Source: Spironucleus salmonicida
Taxonomy: Eukaryota > Fornicata > Diplomonadida > Hexamitidae
NCBI GenBank assembly: GCA_000497125.2
Contig: CM035319.1
Location: 186,001-250,000 of the forward strand
Direction of reading: 5' to 3'
Length of the DNA: 64,000 bases
Position 1 is the first letter of the stretch; each line of letters starts with the position of its first letter. A program made the translations under genes and the position numbers. Positions 25,801 through 37,553 of this stretch are shown here, in pieces. Below the pieces are notes generated by a model, which did no database searches, was not told the DNA's origin, and saw nothing but the letters and a program-made list of their open reading frames with translations.

Positions 25801-27158
25801 TATTGAATATTAATAAAATAAAAGAAGATGAAAAGGTACGATTATTTGAAGAAATATAAGATGAAGAATTTTAGACATAACTCACTCAGTAAACGACTAT
25901 ACCACTCTCAGCCCGTCATTTAGATGTTCTTAAAGAAGAAACATAAGATTAAGTAATACTTACACCGAAATAAATAGTTATATTCTTCCATCCGTTATTA
26001 TAACTTTTTATGGAGGTTAATTAGCATCTGACTCGAATAAATTCATAAATTTTAGTAAACTCAGATTATATATTTATGATTTAATAAGTTTAAGAGATTA
26101 TTGACGCATACACAAATAATATTCCATTAGTTACTGTAATTACAATTGAAATTATATTAGATCGATTGGAAATGTGGAAAAATTTAGTTGATTTAACACT
26201 ATAAGATCAAAATTAAAAAAGTTCGGTGAAATAAGTAGAACAATAACATTTAGTAGACCCCTAAAAAACTATTTAGTTTATTGTAGACATCCTTCTGGTA
26301 TAGTTTTAGAATATGTTTTAGGAGATAGAATTAATTTATGACAAATCACCTGCATTTTTAAATACAAAAACTGGCTGGTAAGTTAATAATCCATACACAT
26401 TATTTTAATTATTTGAATAGAAATTAAAAATAATTAATTCTTCACCTTCCAGAAAATATGGTGTTTCATTAACAATTAATGAGTAGCCTATGCTATCTTC
26501 ATTAGATAATAGAGAAGAATTTAATATTCATCTTTATATAGGATTGGATACTGCAGAATGTACACCAATTGTTGGGTTACGACATAAAATTGATGAAAAA
26601 ACTCTTTTTATATAATAAAGCTCACGTGCTTTTAAATTATAAGACACATAAGAGTAAATTTTACAATTTGCATAAATAGCATAAATTCAGGATAATAAAG
26701 CAGATGGGCTTACTAATTTTTAGCCTGTATTTATGAATTTCCTGTTTTTGAATTATTCTTTAGCATCAGATTACATATAAATTAATCATTAGAAGTCTGA
26801 TCTATTTAAATACTCATATATTAATCTTTAAAGATAAGCTATTCTACCAAACTTTTTTGCAAATTGCCTTTTTGAACTAATACTAAATTCGTACCAAAAT
26901 AGTCGTCCATCTATAATTAGAGCTAGTCTATTTAATGCAGATGGGTCATTTTATTTAGTTGTTTCTGACAGTGGAAACGGTTTATCATAGGACTAAACAG
27001 ATAAAATATTTTCTAATAATACTGGATCTTTAGGTACTGGATTAGCATATTTGCGAATGCTTGTAGGTTTTTATAATGGTATGATTAATGTGTCATCAGA
27101 TGATTAGTCAGGAACTAGAGTTATTGTAAAAATACCCATGGTATAACAAAATGAATGA
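22803..27158 (+). CDS. Ser/Thr protein kinase fused to a histidine-kinase-type ATPase domain
   Basis: One frame of 1451 residues with no TGA. Residues ~1-270 are a eukaryotic protein kinase: IGRGSYGSVYYA loop, AIK lysine, catalytic loop YIHGDIKPANIL (HGD near residue 155, a non-RD kinase), LGDFGLSQ near 175, SAPESQ. Residues ~270-420 are helical. Residues ~480-700 hold four imperfect repeats ending in proline and acidic clusters. Residues ~730-1030 are very acidic with Asp/Glu/Ser runs. The last ~110 residues form a GHKL/HATPase_c-like domain: N-box FELILNSYQNS near 1356, G1 VSDSGNGLS near 1389, then GSLGTGLAYLRML and SGTRVIVKIP. No histidine phosphoacceptor helix was recognised before it. 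The domain pair suggests two nucleotide-binding catalytic modules on one chain; histidine phosphorylation is not demonstrated and the ATPase could resemble PDK-type or other GHKL enzymes. It converges on a small minus-strand gene with 13 nt between stops. Confidence 0.85.
24292..24890 (+). repeat. Four imperfect coding repeats in the kinase/ATPase fusion
   Basis: Four copies of a unit of about 45-65 residues: a Lys-Lys-Pro start, the core SLAS with Lys or Ser then hydrophobic residues, a PPP cluster and an acidic end (DSDSD or EEEDSEG). Copies begin near 24292, 24430, 24601 and 24793. Examples of the core are SLASKIANLPPP, SLASKLASMPPPP and SLASSIANLPPP. The spacing is uneven and codons have diverged, so this is an old protein repeat, probably a multivalent peptide-binding linker, not a recent DNA tandem array. 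Confidence 0.8.
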
Positions 27159-27171
27159 TGATTTGAAATTT

Positions 27172-27660
27172 TCACTCTTTATCAACCCCAAATTCAATAA
27201 ATTAGTCAAAAGCCTTAAGTTCATCTTCACTGATATCCCTAGCACCTTCAACACCTGAGCAAGTACTACTAAAACTGTTTGAGTTAGAAGAACTACGAAC
27301 AATTTTTCGTTTTCGAGGTGGTTTGTCTAGAGTCGCCCTTGATTCCACTATTGAAAACAGCAATGAGACTGCTTAGTCCTCTTTATTAGATTACGTTAGT
27401 TTAAATATTTAAATAACAGTTGATTCTATTTCTTCTTATGTCATATTTATTTATTAATTACAATAAAACTCTACAAACTTAAATAATATACACCTCCAAT
27501 CTTAATCATCTTATTGAGACCTACGTTTTTCGAAGTACCATCTTCCCTCTGTTTATTTAGGAGTGGTCTATAATTATTCAGCAATAACTTTATAATGAAA
27601 TCTTCCAACTCTAATAACGGCTAAATATAAGTCTAAAAGATCTATAGAATGGGAGGACAT
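27172..27660 (-). CDS. Small protein with Myb-like segment and basic nuclear-type motif
   Basis: 162 residues from ATG (MSSHSIDLL) to TGA. The N-terminal third contains RFHYKVIAEQLQTT followed by TEGRWYFEKRR, with the Trp and helix pattern of a Myb/SANT-like repeat, weakly. A basic cluster PPRKRKIVRSSS near residues 110-120 looks like a nuclear localisation signal, followed by a Ser-rich stretch and an acidic end. It faces the kinase/ATPase fusion tail to tail and has a ~1 kb gene-free gap upstream. A transcription-factor-like role is only inferred. Confidence 0.62.
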
Positions 27661-28653
27661 TTAACAGAAAATATTCTAAGTAATTACTTATTATATTATA
27701 TTACTACTTTATTTTTTATTTTGAGATAATTCTTGCTAGTAGGATTTTTATTATATTATAAAACTAAGTTCCATAGTTAAAATTTGTAAAGACTTGAAAT
27801 TTATTTTTTGTTTAGCATAAAATATGTAATTTTCTGCAGTAATTATGCTAATTTATAACTAAAATAAACTATACTTGGTATTATAATGAACAATTACTGC
27901 AAATTATTTTAATTATATATAAAAAATATATATTAGTTAACGATAATTTAGGGTTCAGTTAAATATCAGCAAGATATTTCTAATTTGTGCACTCAACACT
28001 ACTTTCTCTAAAAATTTATACTGAAACTTAATAAGAAATTAATTCTTAAGCTAAAGTTTTTATTGTAACACATATTTCAATAATTATTTTAGTCTTTTAT
28101 TCAAGATTTGTTTTATAATTATACAATCTTTATATCTTAAATTATTTAACATAATTAGGATATTTTACCATCTTGTTTAAATAGATAAAAAATAACCAAA
28201 AGTGAAATGATGAAAAATAGCTAATTTTATTTTTCATTAAACCAGCTAACAAGCGTAAAAATAACTAATGATTTTTACCAATAGTTATTTAAAGCAAAAA
28301 TAAGTAAAAACCACGATTTATTAGCTAAAAGAAGACCATAAAAGGGATGCTCGAAAATAATATATGTGAACAGACATTAAAAAATTATATTTAAAGCAAA
28401 ATTATTTATTGTTAAAATACGAAAATGATCTAGAAGAGAAGCAGAATTGGGTAAGATATAAGACTATAGAGTTACGAAATAGAGTATAATAGGTATATAA
28501 GATTTAAGTTATTCTTTCATTCGGTGGAGATATATGTATAGTGTATAGTAATACTTTTAGAAATAAAGACTATTATGCAATAGTAATTTATATTACATTT
28601 TGTAATATAAATGAATTTATATATAGATTCTTAATAATATTATTTCTTTTCCG
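27661..28653. other. Gene-free AT-rich gap of about 1 kb between divergent genes
   Basis: No gene is called. An ATG-TGA frame of 73 codons (28207-28428, plus) is within chance expectation for this composition. In another frame the stretch 28370-28500 reads protein-like (NDLEEKQNW, TIELRNRVQQ) but is interrupted by TGA at 28367-28369 and runs into the next gene, so it could be a decayed gene piece. No tRNA or rRNA seen. Like the gap at 14.3-15.4 kb it is far longer than other divergent gaps here. Confidence 0.55.
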
Positions 28654-29934
28654 ATGACACTTTTCCCTGGCTTCTCAGATTAAATAAGTTTATCAGAACA
28701 AATAATAAGTGAATACTATGAACATCTTTAAAATTATATTGATTCCTATTTAACAATTGCTATTCATTTTTGCAATGAAATTTTCACTGAAACTGAAGAA
28801 ATATTTGATTAATCTTGGAAAACTGACGTGGATAATATTTTTAACGATGAATCCATATTCAGCTGTATAATTCACGATCTAAATCCTATTTTTCTATAAT
28901 CACCTTCTTTTAAACTTTTCATCGAACTATCAAAAACCCTAGCATTACCTAACCATAATCATATCACAGAAAACATACAAGTCAATAATATTCCTTCTTT
29001 AAGGTCTAACATACACATCAATAAAGCCTGTTAAGTTGTATAATTCACTGATTTTTTGGAAAAGCATTATGACCTAAAAACGTTTAAAATCATCGATTTT
29101 GGAGCGGGAAAAGGATACCTTTCGACTTTTTTAGCATTTGATCGCTAGTATATCATAATAGCTGCTGAAGCATCCTTTTTACATGCAAAAGCCTTATTTC
29201 AGCGAATTTCGAAACTATCCAAAAATTATCCAAACTAGGATCGTCTCAATATCGCAATTGGTCTGATATCTCCAGAAACAGGTGCATCGGATGTAGTAGC
29301 CGGTGCCTTTCCATGGCGAGACTTCGAGAAATAGCGAATTTCGACTAGCGGCCATGAACCACACTCGCCAATTTAGGGCGAATGCGCCGCTCAATTTCGA
29401 AAGGCCGAGGTTTAGCACGATTGTCTGATTATTGGCCTGCACACCTGCGGGGATCTGGCGCAAATCTGTTTGAACTTGGCAAGCAAGCGCGTCAAAATCG
29501 CAACGATTGGATGTTGCTATGGGCATATCACGTAGAAGTGTTTTCCAGCTACTGAATAAGGTGATCAGATTGTTTAGCATATCTCGAAAAATAGTAAAAA
29601 TAATGGTCGTGGAATGAAAATGTTTGATTATTTTGTTCCAAAGGTGCTGTTTAACTATGCAACCGGCGATTTCGGAATAGACCTAGATGGGTGCAAGCAA
29701 ATGCTTGAAAAATTTATTTTGCGCGCAAAAAGCGATAGGAAAGAGGAGGATTTGGCCAATTAGATTTGGAAGATGAAACTGCATATAATAATCAGATTAG
29801 TTTTTGGCAAGGTTTTCGAGAGTTTTATTATAGTAGACCGATTGGTGGCATTAAGAAAGAGGGGGGTCGAAGCTGGGATATTTGCTATAATAAATTAATT
29901 CAGTCCCCGTGGGTTTGGAATTTGTACGAAATGA
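28654..29934 (+). CDS. METTL25-family SAM-dependent methyltransferase
   Basis: 426 residues. The SAM-binding motif I is FKIIDFGAGKGYLS (residues ~145-160); later come IGLHTCGDL and IGCCYGHIT, both marks of the METTL25/RRNAD1 group, and FSPRGFGI near the C-terminus, where family members have a similar FSPR segment. Human METTL25B and METTL25 have been linked to ribosome methylation, but the substrate here is unknown. The middle of the gene (about 29230-29560) is GC-rich and has fewer TAA/TAG Gln codons than its flanks. Start: first ATG after the 1 kb gap. The dynein gene begins 110 nt downstream on the same strand. Confidence 0.85.
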
Positions 29935-30044
29935 TATAGAATATTATTATATTTACATACTATACTAAATAACATTAATATAAGATTTTATAATTATATA
30001 TAATACTATAAATAAACTTTTCTAGAAATTACTTTCCGCAAAAT

Positions 30045-33000
30045 ATGTCGTTCAACTTAGAAGAGATTGTTAAAGAAGAAGAGAAGGTTATTTGTAGAGC
30101 CTTGCGTGATTCTAATAATCCCAAGATTGTTAAAGAAGATATGGCTATTTTTACGGGTCTTATTGAAGATTTGTTCCCAGGTGTTCGTATTGACCGTTTG
30201 ATAGACCCAACATTTGAAAAAATGATTGCTGAATCATGCAAAGATCGTGGCCTCTAGCCTGAGTAGTCATTTATGATTAAAGTGGTACAGTTTGAAGAAT
30301 TGTTATAAATTAGACATTCAATCTTTATCCTAGGTTTTGCTGCAGTTGGTAAAACCTCAGTTTGGAAAGTATTAGGTGATACTTATAAGAAATAAGGTAA
30401 AAAATTTGTTCATCATGTTATTAATCCCAAAGCTGTTACTACAAAAGAATTGTATGGTTACATTCAGCCAGCAACAAGAGAGTGGAAGGATGGAATATTA
30501 TCTACTATTATGCGTTCAATGGCAGAGTTGCCTGATACGCCTCAGATGCCAAAATTCTTTGTTTTAGATGGAGATATTGATGCTCTTTGGATTGAGTCAA
30601 TGAACACAGTCATGGATGATAATAAAATTTTAACATTGGCTTCCAATGAGAGAATTCCATTACGTCCTTCTATGCGTATGATATTTGAAATTGGATCATT
30701 AAAGTATGCTTCTCCTGCAACAGTTTCTAGAGCTGGTATCATTTATGTTAATGAGTCAGACGTTGGCTGGCCTTTTTACTTTTAATCTTGGATTGAAAAA
30801 TTAGAAAGTTCATTAGAAAGGTCAACTATTACAGTATTTTAATAGAAGTATGTTTAACCTTGTTTAGAAGAAATTAAGAGAAACTATAAGACTATTGTTC
30901 CTATTAATGATATGACTACGGTTTAAACTATTACTAGATTAATGACCTCCTTGTTAGATGATTATAATAAGAGCCCAGCAGCTAAAGTCAATTTAGCTGC
31001 AAATATGGCTAATTAACAGGCATAACAGTCTGGACAATCTAACTAAATGCCAGATTATTCAAAAGATGTTATAGAATATTTCTTTATATTTGCTGTTGTT
31101 TGGTCTATTGGTGGTGTATTGTTCAAAGATTAACTTAACAATGATTTCAGAAAGAACTTTTCTAAATTTTGGAGACCAGCTTTCCCTAAGGGAATAGTTT
31201 TCCCAGCTCAAGGCGACATATTCGATTATTTTGTTGAAGTTAATGCCGAAACTGGTCAACCAGACTGGAAACTGTGGTCTAGTCAAGTTTCTCCTTATGA
31301 TCACGATGCTGAATAAGCTGTGAATAATATCCACGTAGAAACAATCGATTCGTATAGAATCCACTACATTATGGATAATTTGTTAAGAAATGGTCATCCT
31401 ATTTTGCTAGCAGGACCGGCTGGTTTAGGTAAATCTGTCTTGCTAAAATCTAAGTTGAAGAAGTTAAACGATTAACAGTGGTAATTTGCCACTATTAGTA
31501 TGAATTATTATACTACTTCTGCATAGATATAGATGGTATTAGAAACTTATATAGAAAAGAAGGTTGGTAATAAATTTGCTCCACTTGGAACAAGAAAGTT
31601 AATTTACATGATTGATGATTTAAATATGTCCAAAGTCGATGAATATGGTACTTAGTAACCCATAGCATTGTTAAGGCAACACATAGATTATGGATTTTGG
31701 TATGATAGAGATAAATTAGTTACCAAGGAAGTATCTAGTGTTTAGTTTGTTGCCTCTATGAATCCATACGCTGGTTCTTTTGAAATTGATCCACAATATT
31801 AATGGCATTATTCTCCATTTTCAGTAGATGTTCCCAGTGAAGAAAATTTACTGCAAATATACAGCTCAATCTTAAATGCTCATATGAACCGTGAAGGTGT
31901 TAATTTTAAGAAGGAGTTATAGTAATGTGCTACAGCAACTATTAAGACTTTACTTAAAATACATTCTAAAGTTTCTTAAGAATTCTTGCCAACTTCAATC
32001 AAATTCCACTATCAGTTCAATTTACGTGACTTAACTAATATTGTTGCTGGTATTATGAAGGTCAAACCTGACCATTTTAAAGAAGGTCCAGTAAACTTGG
32101 TATAACTCTTATTGCATGAATGCGAAAGAGTTTATTGCGATAGAATGTGTGAACAAGATGACAAGGAAAAGTACGAAAAGTTAGTTTAGGATTTAGTAAA
32201 GTAAGAACTTAGCACCGTGACTGCTATTGATACAACACGTCCCAAGTCTGCGGCATCTACATAGATTAATATCAATATGGATTAAGTATTTTCTCCTGAG
32301 GCAAATTACTTTTCTAATTTTGCATTAGGTATCGGCGAAGGTAGTTATGCCCCATTATAGAAGTATGATAGAATGAATTAATTGCTTAATGAAGCGTTAC
32401 TATCACATAATGAAAGCAATGCCGAAATGAATTTAGTATTGTTTAAGGATGCTATGCAACATGTTTGTCGAATCTCAAGAATTATCAAGACCTCTGATGC
32501 TTTATTGGTAGGTGTAGGTGGTTCTGGTAAATAATCATTGGCTAGATTAGCTGCTTTTATCAATGAATACGAGGTATTTTCGATTACTATTTCTTCTACC
32601 TATGGTGTTGCTGATTTTAAAGCTGATTTAAGAAAACTTTATCGTAAAGCTGGTGAAAAAGATATACCAACTATGTTTTTGTTCACTGATTAGCAAATTA
32701 CTAACGAAGAATTTTTAGTTTATATTAATGATTTGTTATCATCTGGTTTCATAGCTGGATTATGGCCTGCTGAAGAAGAGGAAGAAGTTATTAATAATAT
32801 GCGGAACAGAGTCAAGGATGCTGGCATTCCTGACACTAAGGAGAATGTTATGTAATTCTTCATTTAAAAAGTTAAGGAGAATTTGCATGTAGTATTAGGG
32901 TTCTCGCCAAACGGTGATGCATTTAGAGTTCGTGCTAGGAAATTCCCTTCTATTGTTAATTGCACAACTATTGACTGGTTTATGCCATGGCCATATGAAG

Positions 33001-36000
33001 CATTAGAGTCTGTTGCTTTCAACTTTATCAAAAATAGAGATAAGACCAAGGAAAAGAAATATGATGATGTTATAGTTGATTTATCTGATGAATAATGCTT
33101 AGCATTAGCTAAATTTATGGCAAAAGCAAATGAATTAGTAAATACATTATCTGAGAAATATAAGAGGTTAGAGAAGAGATATGCGTATACCACACCAAAA
33201 TCATTTTTAGAACTTATTTCTCTTTATCTTAGATAGTTGTATTCTAGAACTCAACAGATTTAGAATTCAATCAATCGTTTAGAAAATGGTAATGCTACTC
33301 TAATTAAAACTGAACAAGATGTTGGAGAATTAAAAACAAGACTTGAAGATTAGAAAGTAGAAGTTAAAATATAATAAGATGCTGTAGCTGCTATGATTGG
33401 TGGTATTACCGCAGAGAGAGAAAAAGTGGGTGCTAAAGCCGCAGATGCTGAAATTGAGAAGTCTAAAACAGCTTTAGTCGAAGCTGATGTTAACAAAGCT
33501 GCTAATGAAGCTAACAAGGAACTTGAGAAAGCCAAACCTATTTAGGAAGAAGCAGAAAGAGCCCTAAACACCCTTAATAAGGATAACTTGACAGAATTAA
33601 AATCTTTCGCTAACCCTTCCTCCGAAGTCGCTAGAGTTATGGAAGCAGTTATTATTATGCTCAACAAACCTGGAGTTGTTCCTCGTGATTTATCCTGGAA
33701 GGCTGCTAAGAGTTTAATGGCAAATGTTGATAAGTTTTTAAAACAATTGTAAGAGTTTGATAAGGAAAATATTAATAATGCTAACAAATAGGCTGTTCTT
33801 AAGTATACTAAAGATGAGAATTTCACAGGAGAATATATTAAAAGCAAGTCAGGTGCTGCTGCAGGTATTTGCGATTGGGTTAGAAATATTATCAAATTCC
33901 ATGATGTATTCCTATTTGTTGAACCGTTGAGATAGAATACAATGGAATTATAAGTATCACTTGATGGTGCTTAGAAACGTTTAAAGCAAGTAGAGACATA
34001 AGTTAATTTGCTGAATGAATCATTGGGTAAATTAGAAGCTGAATTTAAAGCTGCTGAAGATAAGCGTGATGCGGTTCTGAAAGATGCAGATGACATGGAG
34101 AAGAGATTAGAACTAGCTAATAGATTAGTTAATGGTCTTGCTTCTGAGAAAGTCCGTTGGAGATAGTCTGTAGAGAATCTTAAATAAAGAAACAACACAC
34201 TCTTGGGCGATGTTTTGATCATTGCAGCCTTCATCTCATATTCTGGTGCATTTTCTAGAAATTATCGTACCGAAATGATGGATGGATGGATGATTTTGAT
34301 AAAAGAACTTAATATTCCTATTTAAGAGGAGTTTGATCCTTTATCATTACTTACAGACCCTGCGGTAATTGCCTAATGGAATAATGACAAGTTACCAACA
34401 GATCGATTTTCTTTAGAAAATGCTTCGATATTCTCGAATTGTGACCGTTGGCCTTTAATTATTGATCCATAACTTTAAGGTATGGAATGGATTAAGACCA
34501 GAGAAGCCAAAAATAATTTGAAAGTTATTAGATTAAATCAAAAAGATTGGCTTAATGTTGTTAAAGATGCAGTTGAAAATGGTTATCCAGTACTGGTAGA
34601 AAATATCGCTGAAACTATCGATGCCGTTTTAAACCCAATCCTAGGCCGTGAAATTGTAAATAAAGGCAAGGCTAATTAAGCTATCAGGATTGGTGACAAG
34701 GAGATTCCATATCATAACGATTTTAAAATCTTCTTCTAAACCAAATATCCTAATCCTCATTATTCTCCTGAAATTTAGGCCTAAACCACTCTAATCAACT
34801 TTACTGTCACAGAAGAAGGTCTTGAAGACTAATTACTCGCTGATGTCGTTCTAGAAGAAAGACCAGATCTGGAGGAACTCAAGACTAAACTCATGAGAGA
34901 GCAAAATGAATATGCTATCACTCTTTAGTAGCTCGAAAGCGACCTTTTAGAAAGACTTTCAAAAGCAGGAGATAACATTATTGAAGATATAGGCCTCATC
35001 ACAAATCTTGAGAAGACAAAAGCTACGTCCACAGAAATCGCAATTAAAGTGCAAGAAGCGAAGGAAACAGAAGTTAATATCAATAAAGCTCGTGAAGAGT
35101 ATAGACCAGTAGCTTCAAGATCATCAATGTTATATTTCCTCTTAAATTCTTTAGCTGTAATTGATCATTTTTATTAATTTTCACTTTCAGCCTTCAAAGT
35201 AGTATTCTTCAGATCAATTCGCGAATCTGAAAAATCAGAAGAAGTACAATAACGTGTTTTGATTCTTCTAGACTCTATTACTTATGGAATTTACTGTTAT
35301 ACTACAAGAGGTCTTTTCGAACGTCATAAATTAATTTTCAACTCATAGCTTTGTTTCAATATTTTAAGAAAAGCTAATTAATTACCTAATGCAGAATTCT
35401 AATTTTTATTGAGAGGAACATAGGCTGTTGGTCGTGATAATACTCTAGGAGAGTTCATTTCTAACTCGTCATGGGGATGTATTTTAGCTTTAGCATAAAA
35501 TATCCCTGATGTTTTTGCAAAATTACCTGATGATATTGAAGGTTCCGCTAAGCGTTGGAAAGAATGGGTCCAACACGAAACTCCTGAAAAAGAAAAATTA
35601 CCATAGGATTGGAAATCTAAGACGTAGCTATAATAATTATGTATTATTAGGGCGTTGCGTCCTGATAGATTATTGACCTCAATGTCACAGTTCATTGCAA
35701 ATTCTATTGAATCAAAATATATTGAGGCAGTACCTTTCAATTTCCCAGAAACTTTCAAAACATCATCTAAAACAGAACCAATATTCTTTGTATTATCACC
35801 AGGTGTGGATCCTGTCAAGGACGTTGAACTTTTGGGTAAGAAGCTGGGCTTTTCATTCGATAATGGTCTGATTAAGTCAGTCTCTTTAGGTTAAGGATAA
35901 GAAAAGAATGCAGAGAGATTTGTTGAAGAGATGTCCCAAAAAGGCGGATGGGTCTTATTATAAAATATCCATTTAATGAAAAACTGGTAAGTTAGATTAG

Positions 36001-37553
36001 AGAAGTTGATGGACTAGATTTGCTAGCCAACAGCTCACGATAATTTCAGATGCATGATTTCTGCTGAACCGAATCCAAATCCTACTATAGCTGCAGTTTT
36101 GCCTGGTATCGTTTAAATGTGTATTAAGGTTACAAATGAACCCCCTACTGGTATTAAAGCCAATATGAATAGAGCTATCGCACTATTTAATAATGATGTA
36201 TTCGAATCTTGTTCGAAAGCCAATGAATTCAAATCTATATTATTCTCATTGACGTTCTTCCATGCTATTTTGTTAGAAAGACGTAAATTTGGTTCAATTG
36301 GATGGAATACACCTTATAATTTCACGAATGGTGATTTGACCATTTGTAAAGATGTTCTATTTAATTACCTAGAGGCAAATGTCAAAGTTCCGTGGGATGA
36401 CCTTAAGTATATGTTTACTGATATCTTTTATGGTGGGCATATTGGAGATAATTTAGATCGCAGATTTATCAAGGCATATGCCAACGAGATTTTCTCAGAC
36501 GCTCTTTTCGAGGATGGCAAGGCTCTTGCTCCTGATTTCTTCGCACCTCCTCCTATGACTTTTGATGGATATAAGTAATATTTTAATGAAACGTTACCAC
36601 CTGATAATCCAAAAATGTTTGGTTTACATCCTAATGCTGAAATCACTTATTTAACTTCTTAATCTAACACTTTATTTGCTATGCTTATGTAAATGCAGCC
36701 TTCAGATGCAGCCGCTGTTGGTGAGGGTGGTGAGGAAAAAGATTTCAAGGATAGAATCGAGGAATTAATCTAATTAATCCCAGAATAATATAATGTTGGT
36801 GATTTGATGGAGCGTAATCCAGATGCTTTGCCATACAATTCAGTTTGTATTTAAGAATGTGCTCGTATGAATGCGTTAACTAATCAAATGAAATTGACCC
36901 TTACAGACGTAAAATTAGGTCTTAATGGTGAACTGACAATTTCTGAGTAGATGGAAAAGATTATTGATGCTGTTCGTTTAGAAATAGTACCAACTATTTG
37001 GAATAAGGTTTCTTATCCTTCATTGAAAGGGCTAGCCCCATGGCTTAAAGATTTAGAACATAGAGCAAAATAGTTATCTGATTGGTCTGCGGAATTAGGT
37101 TTACCTAAATGCGTATGGCTTTCGGGATTATTTAACCCTTAATCTTTCTTACGTTCTGTAATGTAGACTACTGCACGTGTGAATTAGTGGCCTTTAGATA
37201 TGATGGACTTAAATGTAGAAATTACAAAGAAAGAATTATCTGATATTACTGCTGCTCCTAGAGAAGGTGCATATATCACTGGTCTATTCATGGAAGGAGC
37301 CCGTTGGGATAAAAAATCCTCATCCATTAGAGATGCTATTCTTAAAGATCTATATCCTTAATTGCCTCCTATTTACTTAAAAGCTGTCACGAACGACAAA
37401 ATTGAAATTAAAGACACTTATGAATGCCCAACCTATATGACAAAACAAAGAAACGGCTTAACGTACGTTTGGAGCTTTAATGTTAAGACTAGGGAGCCTT
37501 CATCAAAATGGATTTTGGCTGGTGTTGCTATGCTTTTGGCTAACGATGTTTGA
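30045..37553 (+). CDS. Outer-arm beta-type axonemal dynein heavy chain, C-terminal part only (AAA2 to C-terminus)
   Basis: 2502 residues, about 55% of a normal ~4500-residue heavy chain. It opens with [12 protein letters not shown], the sequence that in other outer-arm beta chains (DNAH9/11/17 type) sits between AAA1 and AAA2. AAA2 P-loop GFAAVGKT (residue 97), AAA3 GPAGLGKS (457) with MIDDLNM, AAA4 GVGGSGKQ (823) with its Gln coded by TAA, the stalk coiled coil and microtubule-binding tip (~1060-1385), AAA5, AAA6 and the C-terminal domain ending [10 protein letters not shown] are complete. The N-terminal tail and AAA1, the main ATP-hydrolysing site, are missing and are not elsewhere in the window. 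The upstream 110 nt is AT-rich and open in frame but not protein-like. It may be one half of a split dynein, joined by trans-splicing or by assembly of two chains; a fragment is less likely because the frame is intact and well conserved. Confidence 0.96.

Noticed and set aside
25900-26200. Possible receiver or GAF-like domain between the acidic region and the ATPase of the fusion protein
   Set aside because: Alternating hydrophobic stretches suggest alpha/beta structure, but no conserved receiver Asp/Lys set or GAF motif could be identified.
28207-28428. 73-codon plus-strand ATG-TGA frame
   Set aside because: With TGA as the only stop in DNA this AT-rich, frames of this length are expected by chance, and the composition is not protein-like.
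29215-29580. 121-residue minus-strand ORF over the GC-rich part of the methyltransferase gene
   Set aside because: The plus strand carries clear METTL25 motifs there; the minus ORF is a by-product of GC-rich codons.
29935-30044. In-frame upstream extension of the dynein ORF
   Set aside because: The frame is open but the text is AT-driven and unlike dynein AAA1, and it lies between the upstream stop and the first ATG.
33350-34234. Minus-strand Ser/Leu-rich ORFs opposite the dynein stalk
   Set aside because: They are antisense shadows of the conserved stalk coiled coil.
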